Shown piece after piece: positions 40,593 through 48,155 of a DNA stretch of 64,000 nt. Positions within the stretch are counted from its first letter, which is position 1; the number at the start of each line of letters is the position of its first letter. Source of the stretch: DASREM01 sp035652095. Lineage in GTDB: Bacteria > Acidobacteriota > Terriglobia > Terriglobales > Acidobacteriaceae. Location of the stretch: assembly GCA_035652095.1 (NCBI GenBank), contig DASREM010000014.1, positions 183,474-247,473 of the forward strand. The letters are read 5' to 3'. Below the pieces are notes generated by a model. It did no database searches, had not been told where the DNA came from, and saw nothing but the letters and a program-made list of their open reading frames with translations. A program made the position numbers and the translations under genes.

Positions 40593-41084
40593 TCAGGAGG
40601 AAGACGATTGCAGGGCTTTGCGAATCCGATTGTAGGTAGTCTCCAGCGATTCCGGCAAGATCCGCGTTTCCCCGACCACAGAAATAAAGTTGGCGTCGGC
40701 GACCCAGCGCGGCAAAGCATGCATGTGGATGTGTCCGGCAACGCCGGCGCCGGCGGCGGCCCCGATATTCATGCCGAGATTGATCCCGTCAGGGCTGTAA
40801 AGTTCACGGAGAACGTTTTCCAGGCGTTGGCATAGGTTCATCATCTCGTGCGCGGCTGCAGTGGGAAGCTTCCGCAGTTCGTCCAAATGCTGGTAGGGAA
40901 CGACCATCACGTGGCCTGGCGTGTAGGGGTAAGTATTGAGAATAATGAAGCAGTGTTCGCCGCGATGCACGATGCGAGTTTTTGCATCATCATTCTGCTT
41001 GGGAAGGTCACAGAAGATACATCCCGAAGTCTTACCCGCGCCGGTCACATAGGCGTAGCGCCACGGTGTCCACAAGTAGTCCAT
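40593..41084 (-). CDS. HIT-family nucleotide hydrolase/phosphorylase
   Basis: A 163-residue HIT protein. The catalytic triad motif GHIHMHALPRW (His-x-His-x-His) is intact. The N-terminus LWTPWRYAYVTGAGKTSGCI plus FCDLP matches the subgroup related to Ap4A phosphorylase; the CIFC pair may bind zinc. VMVVPYQHLDELRKL is also conserved. It probably cleaves dinucleoside polyphosphates or AMP conjugates. The ATG at 41084 is preceded by TACTCT 8 nt upstream and by no Shine-Dalgarno. Confidence 0.92.
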   Translation of the reverse strand: MDYLWTPWRYAYVTGAGKTSGCIFCDLPKQNDDAKTRIVHRGEHCFIILNTYPYTPGHVMVVPYQHLDELRKLPTAAAHEMMNLCQRLENVLRELYSPDGINLGMNIGAAAGAGVAGHIHMHALPRWVADANFISVVGETRILPESLETTYNRIRKALQSSSS

Positions 41085-41092
41085 GGCAGGGG

Positions 41093-41098
41093 AGAGTA
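41093..41098 (-). promoter_or_regulatory. -10-like box TACTCT 8 nt before the HIT gene
   Basis: On the minus strand TACTCT ends 8 nt before the ATG at 41084. The intervening CCCCTGCC offers no Shine-Dalgarno, so a leaderless mRNA is possible. Confidence 0.33.
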
Positions 41099-41212
41099 GC
41101 AGATGAGATCACGATGTGAAACCTGGGAGGCCATATTCGCGGAGTTCCCATGAGGCGAAAACCCGCAATTGGCGCGGGATTTCGTTGTAATGATTTGTTC
41201 ACATTTTGGCGT

Positions 41213-41242
41213 TTGACACTGTTTAGAAGCGGTTGCTATAGT
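41213..41242 (+). promoter_or_regulatory. strong sigma70 promoter of rpsA
   Basis: Perfect TTGACA (41213-41218), 18-nt spacer, TATAGT (41237-41242, 5 of 6). It is the best promoter match in the window. Transcription would start near 41249, leaving a leader of about 170 nt before the TTG start codon. Ribosomal protein S1 represses its own mRNA in E. coli; the long leader would allow the same here, which is inference. Confidence 0.7.
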
Positions 41243-41420
41243 CGAAGGGTTCGCCTTTGGAACGCGGGTTCTCTATTTGCAGTCCGACCGCTGGGATTGT
41301 CCAAAGTTCGTTCGCCAGGACGAGCTCAACGCAACCTAAGACTCACGCCAGCAGTCCACAGGGAAAAAGCCCGCTCCGTCCCGCACCAAAGCGCGAGAGT
41401 AAATCAGAGAGGCTATAATC

Positions 41421-43259
41421 TTGCTCGACGACAACACCGCCCACAATCTGGATTCCGCGACTAGCACCGGCATAGCCGAGCGACACGCGGCGTCCCCTGA
41501 GGGCTCCACTCCAGAACAAGACGCCCAGAACCCTGCCGCTGAGAACCAGGAAGCCAGTAAAGCAGCGACCCCTACCTCCTCCGAAGACTTCGCTTCGGCT
41601 CTCGAGAACTTCACCACGGAAACCGAAGAAGCAGCCGGCGATGACAACGTCATCAAGGGAACTGTGCTGAAGCTGACGCCCACGCATGTCGTAGTGGATA
41701 TCGGCGCCAAGTCGGAAGGCATGCTACCGCTCTCCGAAGTGCTGGACCATGAAGGCAAGCCCCGGTTCCAGCCCGGCGATGAAATCGATGTGATGCGCGA
41801 CAAGGGCGAGGCCGAAGAGGGATACATCAACCTGTCCCATCAGAAGGCACAGCGGTTGCGCGCGTGGGATGAAATCGAGAAGGCCCACAATGAGAAGAAA
41901 CCGATCCAGGCGCAGGTGATCGAGCGCATCAAGGGTGGGCTGACGGTGGACATCCTGGGCGCGCGTGCGTTCCTGCCCGGTTCGCAGGCGGACCTGCGGC
42001 CAGTTCGCAACCTCGACGTGCTCAAGGGCCAGACCCTGGAAGTTGCCGTAATCAAGCTGAACAAAAAGCGCGGCAACATCGTGGTTTCGCGCAAGCAGGT
42101 GCTGGAAGAAGAGCAGAACGAGAAGCGTTCCAAGACCATGGAGCACCTCGGAGAGGGCGCAGTTCTGACGGGGGTGGTGAAAAACCTGACCGAGTACGGC
42201 GCGTTCGTGGACATGGGCGGCATTGACGGCCTGCTGCACATTACGGACATGTCCTGGGGACGTCTGACTCATCCTCGTGACCTAGTCAACGTGGGCGATC
42301 AGATCCAGGTGAAGGTGCTGAAGTTCGACAAAGACAAGCAGCGGGTGTCATTGGGCTTCAAGCAACTGACGCCCGACCCCTGGCTTGACGCCGAGCACCG
42401 CTATCCGGTGGGCGCTCACGTCGGCGGGCGAGTCATCAGCGTGACAGACTATGGTGCGTTCGTTGAGCTGGAGCAAGGCATCGAAGGCCTGGTTCATGTG
42501 AGCGAGATGACGTGGTCCAAGCGCATGAAACACCCCTCCAAGCTGGTGAACGTTGGCGACCAGGTGGACTGCGTGGTGCTGAGTGTCAATCCGCAGGAAC
42601 GGCGCATTTCTCTGGGGATGCGGCAACTGGCATCGAATCCGTGGGATGCGTTGCACGAGAAGTATCCCGTGGGAGCGACGGTGGAAGGCCGGGTGCGCAA
42701 CCTGACCGACTTCGGCGCATTCATCGAGATCGAAGACGGCATTGACGGCCTGGTCCACGTCAGCAACCTGAGCTGGACTAAGCGCGTAAAGCATCCGTCG
42801 GAAGTGCTGAAGAAGGGCGACCGCGTGAAGGCAATCGTCCTCGCGATTGAACCGGACAAGCGGCGACTTTCGCTGGGGGTAAAGCAGCTCCAGCCCGATG
42901 TCTGGGAGACCTTCTTCGAACAGCATCACGTCGGAGACGTGGTTCACGGCAAGGTGCTGAGAGTGGCCAGCTTCGGATCGTTTATCGAGATCGCGGACGG
43001 AGTCGAGGGTTTGTGCCATAACTCCGAAGCGGTGGATGGCAACGGCCAGCCCGTGCATCTTGAGCCGGGAGTCGAGCACGACTTCAAGATCATCAAGATG
43101 AACCCGGAAGAGAAGAAGGTCGGGCTGAGCATTCGCGCGGTGGGCGAAGAAGCCTCGCGTGCGGACGTGGAAGCCTACAAGCATCCGGCGTCAAGCACCG
43201 GCGGTTCTACGATCGGCGAGTTGATGTCGTGGAAACGGGCGGGTAACGAGAACAACTAG
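41421..43259 (+). CDS. rpsA: 30S ribosomal protein S1
   Basis: A 612-residue ribosomal protein S1, which binds mRNA and helps it onto the 30S subunit. After an acidic, disordered N-terminal extension of about 70 residues rich in Glu, Ala, Ser and Thr there are six S1 (OB) domains, from about residue 76 to 575. Typical phrases are GVVKNLTEYGAFVDMGGIDG, HITDMSWGRL, EGLVHVSEMTWSKR and DFGAFIEIEDGIDGLVHV. The start is a TTG with GAGAGG 9 nt upstream; no ATG occurs in frame before the first S1 domain. A strong terminator follows. Confidence 0.96.
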   Translation: MLDDNTAHNLDSATSTGIAERHAASPEGSTPEQDAQNPAAENQEASKAATPTSSEDFASALENFTTETEEAAGDDNVIKGTVLKLTPTHVVVDIGAKSEGMLPLSEVLDHEGKPRFQPGDEIDVMRDKGEAEEGYINLSHQKAQRLRAWDEIEKAHNEKKPIQAQVIERIKGGLTVDILGARAFLPGSQADLRPVRNLDVLKGQTLEVAVIKLNKKRGNIVVSRKQVLEEEQNEKRSKTMEHLGEGAVLTGVVKNLTEYGAFVDMGGIDGLLHITDMSWGRLTHPRDLVNVGDQIQVKVLKFDKDKQRVSLGFKQLTPDPWLDAEHRYPVGAHVGGRVISVTDYGAFVELEQGIEGLVHVSEMTWSKRMKHPSKLVNVGDQVDCVVLSVNPQERRISLGMRQLASNPWDALHEKYPVGATVEGRVRNLTDFGAFIEIEDGIDGLVHVSNLSWTKRVKHPSEVLKKGDRVKAIVLAIEPDKRRLSLGVKQLQPDVWETFFEQHHVGDVVHGKVLRVASFGSFIEIADGVEGLCHNSEAVDGNGQPVHLEPGVEHDFKIIKMNPEEKKVGLSIRAVGEEASRADVEAYKHPASSTGGSTIGELMSWKRAGNENN

Positions 43260-43275
43260 AGGCTGGAACTGATTA

Positions 43276-43309
43276 AAAGGCCGTCTCTTCGGAGACGGCC
43301 TTTATTTTT
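43276..43309. terminator. rho-independent terminator of rpsA
   Basis: AAAGGCCGTCTC (43276-43287), TTCG tetraloop, GAGACGGCCTTT (43292-43303), then a T-rich run to 43309. The A-rich upstream side lets it also serve the convergent minus-strand gene. Confidence 0.96.
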
Positions 43310-43371
43310 GGATCGTGCCGCCCTTGCGGGGTTGGGCCGACAGGACGCTGCGATGCGAATCACCGGGACGA

Positions 43372-43728
43372 CTACCTGGTGTCAATTTTCAGGTTGATGT
43401 TAACCTGGCTGCGGCTATCGAACTGGCTGACTGTCTTGGTATCGCTCTTCTTGCCCTTGAGCTGGGCGTAAATCTCATAATCATCGTTTTGAGAGAGCGC
43501 CGGAAAGCGATACGCGCCATCCGCGCCGCAGATGAAAGTCTTCACCGCGCGGGTCCGAGTGTTAGAGAGATAGACAACAGCGCTGGGCAGGGGATTGTCG
43601 TCCCTGTCGGTCACGCGGCCGGTGAGCAGCTTTCCCGAGTTGCCCTTGTCCTTCTTGTCGAAAGGACTGGCTGCGAACGCCGTGCCCACCATCAGCAGAA
43701 GCATCGCGAAGGCGAGGCATCTCTTCAT
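43372..43728 (-). CDS. secreted carboxypeptidase-regulatory-like domain protein
   Basis: A 118-residue exported protein. The signal peptide KRCLAFAMLLLMVGTAFA is cut before ASPFDKK. The rest is a single beta-sandwich like the carboxypeptidase regulatory domain: LLTGRVTDRDDNPLPSAVVY, then GADGAYRFPALSQNDDYEIYA. Such domains occur in TonB receptors and adhesion proteins; the stand-alone form has no known role. It follows the next gene by 30 nt and is probably co-transcribed with it. Confidence 0.8.
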   Translation of the reverse strand: MKRCLAFAMLLLMVGTAFAASPFDKKDKGNSGKLLTGRVTDRDDNPLPSAVVYLSNTRTRAVKTFICGADGAYRFPALSQNDDYEIYAQLKGKKSDTKTVSQFDSRSQVNINLKIDTR

Positions 43729-43758
43729 TGGCTCCTCCCCAACATTTCAGAGTGTCTG

Positions 43759-44175
43759 TTATTTTAGATGCAATCCGACGTCGGCGCGCTCGTCATTGTC
43801 GATGTGGACCTTGACCTCTTGACCGCCGCCTAAGTGCTTGCCATCAGGCAGTTTAAGCCCCTTGGGGTCGGCCCACACCACGTAGTCGGCGGTTGCGGCC
43901 GGAACTCTGAGGGCGAATTCTCCGCGATGATCGGAATAGCCCTCCCACTTGGCTTTCTTCTGGTCGGCGCGACGCACCTTCACCTTTACGCCATAAACCG
44001 GACGATTGTCCGGTCCCCAGACGGTTGTGAAGATCAATGCGTAGGGCTTGTCGTGCCGGTCTTCGGCAGACCAAGCTTTTCCCAGGACAGGAGTCACATG
44101 GATTGAAGAGATCACCAGCCCGAGAAGGAGAACTGAAGCAGTACTACGGGGGATGGAGAGAGTCCGTGCGGGCAT
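43759..44175 (-). CDS. secreted small beta-sandwich protein
   Basis: A 138-residue exported protein. It starts MPARTLSIPRSTASVLLLGL with a hydrophobic stretch cut near VLGKAWS. The mature part has the same design as the following gene: ALIFTTVWGPDNRPVYGVKV, then SDHRGEFALRVPAATADYVV. It probably folds as a carboxypeptidase-regulatory-like or transthyretin-like sandwich. ATG 44175 lies 14 nt after the stop of the LysW-like gene, with only a weak AGG upstream. The three genes LysW-like, this one and 43372-43728 form a likely operon. Confidence 0.72.
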   Translation of the reverse strand: MPARTLSIPRSTASVLLLGLVISSIHVTPVLGKAWSAEDRHDKPYALIFTTVWGPDNRPVYGVKVKVRRADQKKAKWEGYSDHRGEFALRVPAATADYVVWADPKGLKLPDGKHLGGGQEVKVHIDNDERADVGLHLK

Positions 44176-44188
44176 AGGCTGGTGAGAC

Positions 44189-44392
44189 CTAGGAGAAGTC
44201 GCCGTCCTCGGCCTCTTCTTCTTCCTCTTCTTCTTCCTCGTAACCTTCTTCTTCAACCGGCTTCAATTCGATCGGATTCACGGTAACAATCTCGAAATCG
44301 GTGCCACACTCTGAGCAGGAAACGATTTCGCCTTCGTCCACCTCATCCTCTTCGATGTCGAGATCGTTTTCGCATTCCGGACAATAAATCAT
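44189..44392 (-). CDS. LysW-like zinc-ribbon protein with acidic tail
   Basis: A 67-residue protein. The N-terminal half, MIYCPECENDLDIEEDEVDE then GEIVSCSECGTDFEIVTVNP, matches the zinc ribbon of LysW/ArgW amino-group carrier proteins, with four cysteines in two CxxC pairs. LysW proteins end in EDWGE, whose terminal Glu carries lysine or arginine precursors. Here the end is a poly-Glu run and AEDGDFS, so the carrier residue is missing. It may be a structural or regulatory relative instead. GGAGG lies 8 nt before the ATG at 44392. No LysX/ArgX ligase is nearby. Confidence 0.85.
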   Translation of the reverse strand: MIYCPECENDLDIEEDEVDEGEIVSCSECGTDFEIVTVNPIELKPVEEEGYEEEEEEEEEAEDGDFS

Positions 44393-44577
44393 GATGACTG
44401 CCTCCTTGCTATAAAGCGCCCCTTGATAATATTTAGTTTCTCCCGGGGAATCGGTCAAGTGCCGAGCTTTGACGTCCCTGCCTACCCTGCCTTGATGCGC
44501 TTCAGGGGCTCCGGGTTTCGTATTATCTGTGGCAGCAAGGGAATAACGCAAGGGCGCCGAACGGAACTGGAAAGTGA

Positions 44578-45966
44578 GTGAATCACATGATGCCTGTGAA
44601 CTGGCAGCGGCTTCTTCTCGCCATTACCGGAATGTTAAGTGTTGGCCTGACGTCGGTTTTGTCCGCGCAGGAACTCGACGCGGGCGCTCCCGATCCGCGG
44701 ATTGCAGCGGCGCTCAAAGATGTGTCCGCGGAACATATTCGCGCCAATATCGAGAAACTGGTTGGCTTCCACACCCGGCTCACCTTGTCGGCGCAAGATT
44801 CGGCAGCCGTTGCGGAAGGACACGGAATCGGCGCGGCACGCGAGTGGATCAAGGGCGAGTTTGAACGTTATTCCAAGGAATGTGGCGGTTGCCTGGAAGT
44901 CAAGTCGGACAGCTTCACCGAGGCACCGGCGGACCGGATTCCACAGCCGACTCAAATCACCAACGTTTACGCGGTCCTGAAGGGCACCGATCCGGAACGG
45001 GCGAAGCAGATTGTACTGGTGACCGGCCATTACGATTCCAGGAATTCAGACACGTTCGACGGAAAAGGCGCGGCTCCGGGCGCCAATGACGACGCCAGCG
45101 GAACTGCCGTGAGCCTGGAATGCGCGCGGGTTCTGAGCAAGCTGAAGTTCCCGGGAACGATCATTTTCCTCACCGTCGCGGGCGAGGAGCAGGGCTTGAA
45201 CGGCAGCAAGCATTTCGCGCAGATGGCGAAACAGGAAGGCTGGAACATCGCCGCCGTGCTGAACAACGACATCGTTGGTGGGGACAAGAGTCCACAGCAG
45301 GACGCCAGCGTAGTGCGCGTATTTTCCGAAGGCGTTCCCGTCGCAGCGACCGAAGCGCAATTGAAGCAGATTCGCAGCCTGGGAGGCGAAAGCGACTCTT
45401 CATCGCGCGAGGTAGCCCGTTACATCACCGAGGTCCGAAGGACCTATGACACGGGCGTAAAGCCGCTGCTTGAATTCCGCCTTGACCGTTACCTGCGAGG
45501 CGGAGATCACTATTCTTTCAACCAGCAGGGATTTGCGGCGGTGCGCTTCACCGAGTACCGCGAGGATTACAACCACCAGCACCAGAACGTGCGAACCGAA
45601 AACAGAATCGAGTATGGCGATCTGCCCAAGTTCGTAAATTTCGATTATGTGGCGGGGGTTGCACGCCTGAATGCAGCCACACTGGCGACCCTGGCCTCGT
45701 CTCCGCCGGCCCCGGGCAATGTCCGGCTTCTCACCAAGGAGTTGGTGAACGATTCAACTTTGACCTGGGACCCCTCGCCGGGGGCGGGGGGCTACGAAGT
45801 CCTCTGGCGGGCAACAGCCAGCCCGAATTGGGAACAACTCCAGGACGTCCACAATACAACCCGTGTCACGCTTCCCCAGTCGAAGGACAACGTCATTTTT
45901 GCAGTTCGGGCCTATGACCAAGACGGGCATCGCAGCCTTCCGGTGGCGCCGCTACCGGAACGGTAA
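44578..45966 (+). CDS. secreted M28-family zinc aminopeptidase
   Basis: A 462-residue exported peptidase. After the signal peptide (LLAITGMLSVGLTSVLSAQ) the M28 domain shows the usual zinc ligands: His in VTGHYDSRNSD, Asp in GANDDASGTA, Glu-Glu in VAGEEQGLNGS, Asp in LNNDIVGG and His in EDYNHQHQN. A C-terminal fibronectin-type III domain (about residues 378-462: PGNVRLLTKELVNDSTLTWD) follows. It probably releases N-terminal amino acids from peptides outside the cytoplasm. The start is a GTG at 44578 or one of the ATGs at 44587 and 44590. Confidence 0.9.
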   Translation: MNHMMPVNWQRLLLAITGMLSVGLTSVLSAQELDAGAPDPRIAAALKDVSAEHIRANIEKLVGFHTRLTLSAQDSAAVAEGHGIGAAREWIKGEFERYSKECGGCLEVKSDSFTEAPADRIPQPTQITNVYAVLKGTDPERAKQIVLVTGHYDSRNSDTFDGKGAAPGANDDASGTAVSLECARVLSKLKFPGTIIFLTVAGEEQGLNGSKHFAQMAKQEGWNIAAVLNNDIVGGDKSPQQDASVVRVFSEGVPVAATEAQLKQIRSLGGESDSSSREVARYITEVRRTYDTGVKPLLEFRLDRYLRGGDHYSFNQQGFAAVRFTEYREDYNHQHQNVRTENRIEYGDLPKFVNFDYVAGVARLNAATLATLASSPPAPGNVRLLTKELVNDSTLTWDPSPGAGGYEVLWRATASPNWEQLQDVHNTTRVTLPQSKDNVIFAVRAYDQDGHRSLPVAPLPER

Positions 45967-46058
45967 GCTTGCCTGATAAGATGGATTGCTCACGCTGCTC
46001 AGTTCCTGGATGCCCCTCAGGTCAATCCTCCCTGGCAGCCACGGACTGATTCGCTTTC

Positions 46059-46913
46059 ATGTATCGCGGACGAACGCTCTCGCTGAGTTTTCCCCCCTTC
46101 ACCAAGGCAGTGAAGTGGCTGATCCTGATTAATGCAGGCATGTACCTGCTGATAGAGATTCTGAAGGCGATCGCGCCGGAGATCGGGAACGCACTCTTCT
46201 ACGGGCTTCTGCCCCTGATTCCGACCATGGTGTTGCACGGCTGGATCTGGCAACTGGTAACGTATTCGTTTCTCCACAGTGGAATCTTCCACCTGCTTTT
46301 CAATATGCTCGCATTGTGGATGTTCGGGGCGACGTTCGAGTCAGACTGGGGCACAAAACGATTTCTGGAATTTTATTTCTTCTGCGTTGTGGGCGCGGCG
46401 TTAACGACGATGGTGATCGCATACACCGGAATGGGGGGAGTTTCTCCGCTGACCAAGACGGTTGGCGCTTCGGGTGGGATCTACGGCATCCTGATGGCCT
46501 TCGGCATGATCTATGGGGACCGCGAGATCATGCTGTTCCCGATTCCGTTCAGCATCAAGGCGAAGTATTTCGTGATGGGCATCGCGTTCATCGCCCTGGT
46601 CAGCGCCATCGGTGCGGCCGCGCCGGGACGCGGCGAAGCTATCGCATATTTCGCGCATCTTGGCGGATTGCTCTTCGGGTTTATCTACGTCAAGTTCCTT
46701 CCCAAGCGCGGTCTGGCGTTCGGAGCCTCCGAACAATATTTCGGAATCCGCAATTCCTATTACCGCTGGAAGCGCCGCCGCGCCGCGCGCAAGTTCGAAG
46801 TTTATATGCGCAAGCACAATCGGAATGTCAGCTTCGACGAGCATGGAAACTACATTCCGCCAGACGATCCCGATAAGAAGAACGGCGGGACCAAGTCGGG
46901 ATGGATCAATTAA
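46059..46913 (+). CDS. rhomboid-family intramembrane serine protease
   Basis: A 284-residue membrane protease with about six helices. The active-site Ser lies in VGASGGIYGILMAFG (GxSG) and the catalytic His in FAHLGGLLFGFIYV. The second-helix motif HSGIFHLLFNMLALWMFG (HxxxHLxxNM) is intact, so it should be active. Rhomboids cut membrane proteins within the bilayer. A basic C-terminal tail extends into the cytoplasm. The TAA stop is followed at once by a TTGATT-type array. Confidence 0.93.
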   Translation: MYRGRTLSLSFPPFTKAVKWLILINAGMYLLIEILKAIAPEIGNALFYGLLPLIPTMVLHGWIWQLVTYSFLHSGIFHLLFNMLALWMFGATFESDWGTKRFLEFYFFCVVGAALTTMVIAYTGMGGVSPLTKTVGASGGIYGILMAFGMIYGDREIMLFPIPFSIKAKYFVMGIAFIALVSAIGAAAPGRGEAIAYFAHLGGLLFGFIYVKFLPKRGLAFGASEQYFGIRNSYYRWKRRRAARKFEVYMRKHNRNVSFDEHGNYIPPDDPDKKNGGTKSGWIN

Positions 46914-46967
46914 TTGTTGATTGCCCGATTTTTGATTGTTGATTTTTGATTTTTGATTGGTTAATTG
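46914..46967 (+). repeat. TTGATT-type array directly 3' of the rhomboid stop
   Basis: Starting right after the stop: TTGTTGATTGCCCGA, then TTTTTGATTGTTGAT, TTTTTGA twice, ending GGTTAATTG. Periods are about 7-8 nt. The unit is akin to the GTTGATG array after the pilT-like gene. Confidence 0.85.
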
Positions 46968-46980
46968 CCAACCTCGACCT

Positions 46981-47093
46981 TGTCATTCCGACCGAGCCGG
47001 AGCGCATGCGACGGCGACCGAGGAATCTGCTCTTTGCCGGCACCACCGCACATGCAGGCAGAAAACAGATTCCTCCCTCCGGTCGGAATGACA
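46981..47093. repeat. 113-bp MITE-like inverted-repeat element
   Basis: TGTCATTCCGACCG (46981-46994) and CGGTCGGAATGACA (47080-47093) are perfect 14-bp terminal inverted repeats. Inner arms AGGAATCTG (47021-47029) and CAGATTCCT (47066-47074) also pair. No reading frame is inside. Similar TCATTCCGA...GAGGAATCT elements are common between genes of many bacteria and are probably moved by an enzyme encoded elsewhere. Confidence 0.85.
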
Positions 47094-47112
47094 ATCCACG
47101 TGGAATTGCGAA

Positions 47113-47772
47113 CTATCCGAACAACTTCAGGAACTCTTCTAATATCCTCCCCGGCAATTCTGCTGACTTCTTCTTCGCGCTGAATCCTAGATCATGACCC
47201 GCGCCTTCGACGGGGGTCAATTGCGTCTTCGCGGAGATGAGTTTCAGCGCAGCTTGCAACTCTTCGATCGATCCGAAACCGTCACGAGTGCCCTGAACAA
47301 ACAACGCTGGCTTGGTGAGCTTAGGGAAATGATCGGTGCGCAGGCGTTCCGGTTTGCCCGGAGGGTGAAGCGGATAGGACGTCAGCAGCAGACCGTCGGC
47401 AACGCAGGGATCTTCAGCGCAGAGCATGCTGCACTGGCGGCCTCCGTAGGAGTGGCCTCCGAGAAAGATCTTGCCCTCAGCGACCTTGCGCATGCAGGCG
47501 ACGGCATTCTTTAATCCTTCGCGATCGCGCTCGGCATCTCCAAGTCGCGGAGGCCCGAAGGAACGCTTCTGGCGGAACGGCAGATCGCAGCGTAACACGG
47601 TGAAACCCGCGCCGGCAAAGGCTTCTGCCAGAGCAATCAGGAATGGCCCGTGGCTGTTGCCTCCGGCGCCGTGGGTGTAGACCAAGGCGTTGCCGTTTGG
47701 GAGTGCGGGTTGGTGAAGGAATCCGCGAACCGCGGGGTCGAGCGAGGTGTCGGAGAAAGCGTCGGTCGTCAT
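47113..47772 (-). CDS. alpha/beta hydrolase (KANL3/Tex30-like)
   Basis: A 219-residue alpha/beta hydrolase. The oxyanion region is VYTHGAGGNSHGP, the nucleophile elbow is GGHSYGGRQ, and Asp and His are provided by VQGTRDGFGS and GAGHDLGF. It resembles the dienelactone-hydrolase-like KANL3/Tex30 group found in bacteria and eukaryotes, whose substrate is unknown. ATG 47772 is chosen over 47808 as it starts near the first strand; GATAAT lies 7 nt upstream and there is no Shine-Dalgarno. Confidence 0.86.
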   Translation of the reverse strand: MTTDAFSDTSLDPAVRGFLHQPALPNGNALVYTHGAGGNSHGPFLIALAEAFAGAGFTVLRCDLPFRQKRSFGPPRLGDAERDREGLKNAVACMRKVAEGKIFLGGHSYGGRQCSMLCAEDPCVADGLLLTSYPLHPPGKPERLRTDHFPKLTKPALFVQGTRDGFGSIEELQAALKLISAKTQLTPVEGAGHDLGFSAKKKSAELPGRILEEFLKLFG

Positions 47773-47813
47773 CACCGAAATTATCTGGGGAGAGCATCGT
47801 GAGCGCAAGCGCT

Positions 47814-47859
47814 GCGGAGCTTCGCTCCGCTGGACAGCCGGGGCGGCTGTCCCTACACG
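47814..47859. repeat. double-hairpin REP-like element, copy 2
   Basis: GCGGAGC-TTC-GCTCCGC (47814-47830) and GGACAGCC-GGGGC-GGCTGTCC (47832-47852), then CCTACACG. It differs from 19234-19279 at 2 of 46 positions. It lies between the hydrolase gene and the end of a small monooxygenase-like gene. Confidence 0.9.
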
Positions 47860-47862
47860 TTC

Positions 47863-48153
47863 TTATCGCAGGCCGGTGTCTTCGAGCCGCTCGTAGATTT
47901 TCACGATTTCGATCTGCTCGGCGAGGCGGGCCCAGCAACGCAGCACTGCGGGATCTTCTTGCGCGGCGCGGCGGGACGCTTCGGATTTCCAGTAGCGAAA
48001 CACAAGGTACTGCGAGCCTTCGCGGAAAAGGCGGTCGCGGCTGTAGCCTCCGGCGGCGAGCGCGGCGAAGAGATCGCGCATGGTAGCCAGCGACTCTTCT
48101 TCCCTGCCCGGCAACGGCTCGTAGATTGCTACGGATAGAACCTCGTTTTCCAT
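47863..48153 (-). CDS. ABM-like (antibiotic monooxygenase/dimeric alpha-beta barrel) small protein
   Basis: A 96-residue protein. VLSVAIYEPLPGREEESLAT, then LVFRYWKSEASRRAAQEDP, follow the ferredoxin-like ABM or stress-responsive barrel pattern. Members are dimeric and range from monooxygenases to detoxifying or unknown proteins. It starts 2 nt after the pyruvate kinase stop and so is co-translated with pyk. That link is unusual and no metabolic reason is evident. Confidence 0.75.
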   Translation of the reverse strand: MENEVLSVAIYEPLPGREEESLATMRDLFAALAAGGYSRDRLFREGSQYLVFRYWKSEASRRAAQEDPAVLRCWARLAEQIEIVKIYERLEDTGLR

Positions 48154-48155
48154 GG

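Larger units (their letters stand above)
41085..41420. other. divergent region with the rpsA promoter and leader
   Basis: No gene is visible in these 336 bases. They hold the HIT-gene -10-like box, the strong rpsA promoter and an untranslated rpsA leader of about 170 nt. A TATAAT at 41414-41419 abuts the rpsA start codon, too close to drive it as a normal -10 box. Confidence 0.55.

Noticed and set aside
44198..44256. Lys/Arg-rich N-terminus (MKKKVTRKKKRKKK) of the secreted protein starting at 44256
   Set aside because: It is the out-of-frame reading of the poly-Glu tail of the LysW-like gene. A start at 44175, after that gene's stop, gives a normal signal peptide.
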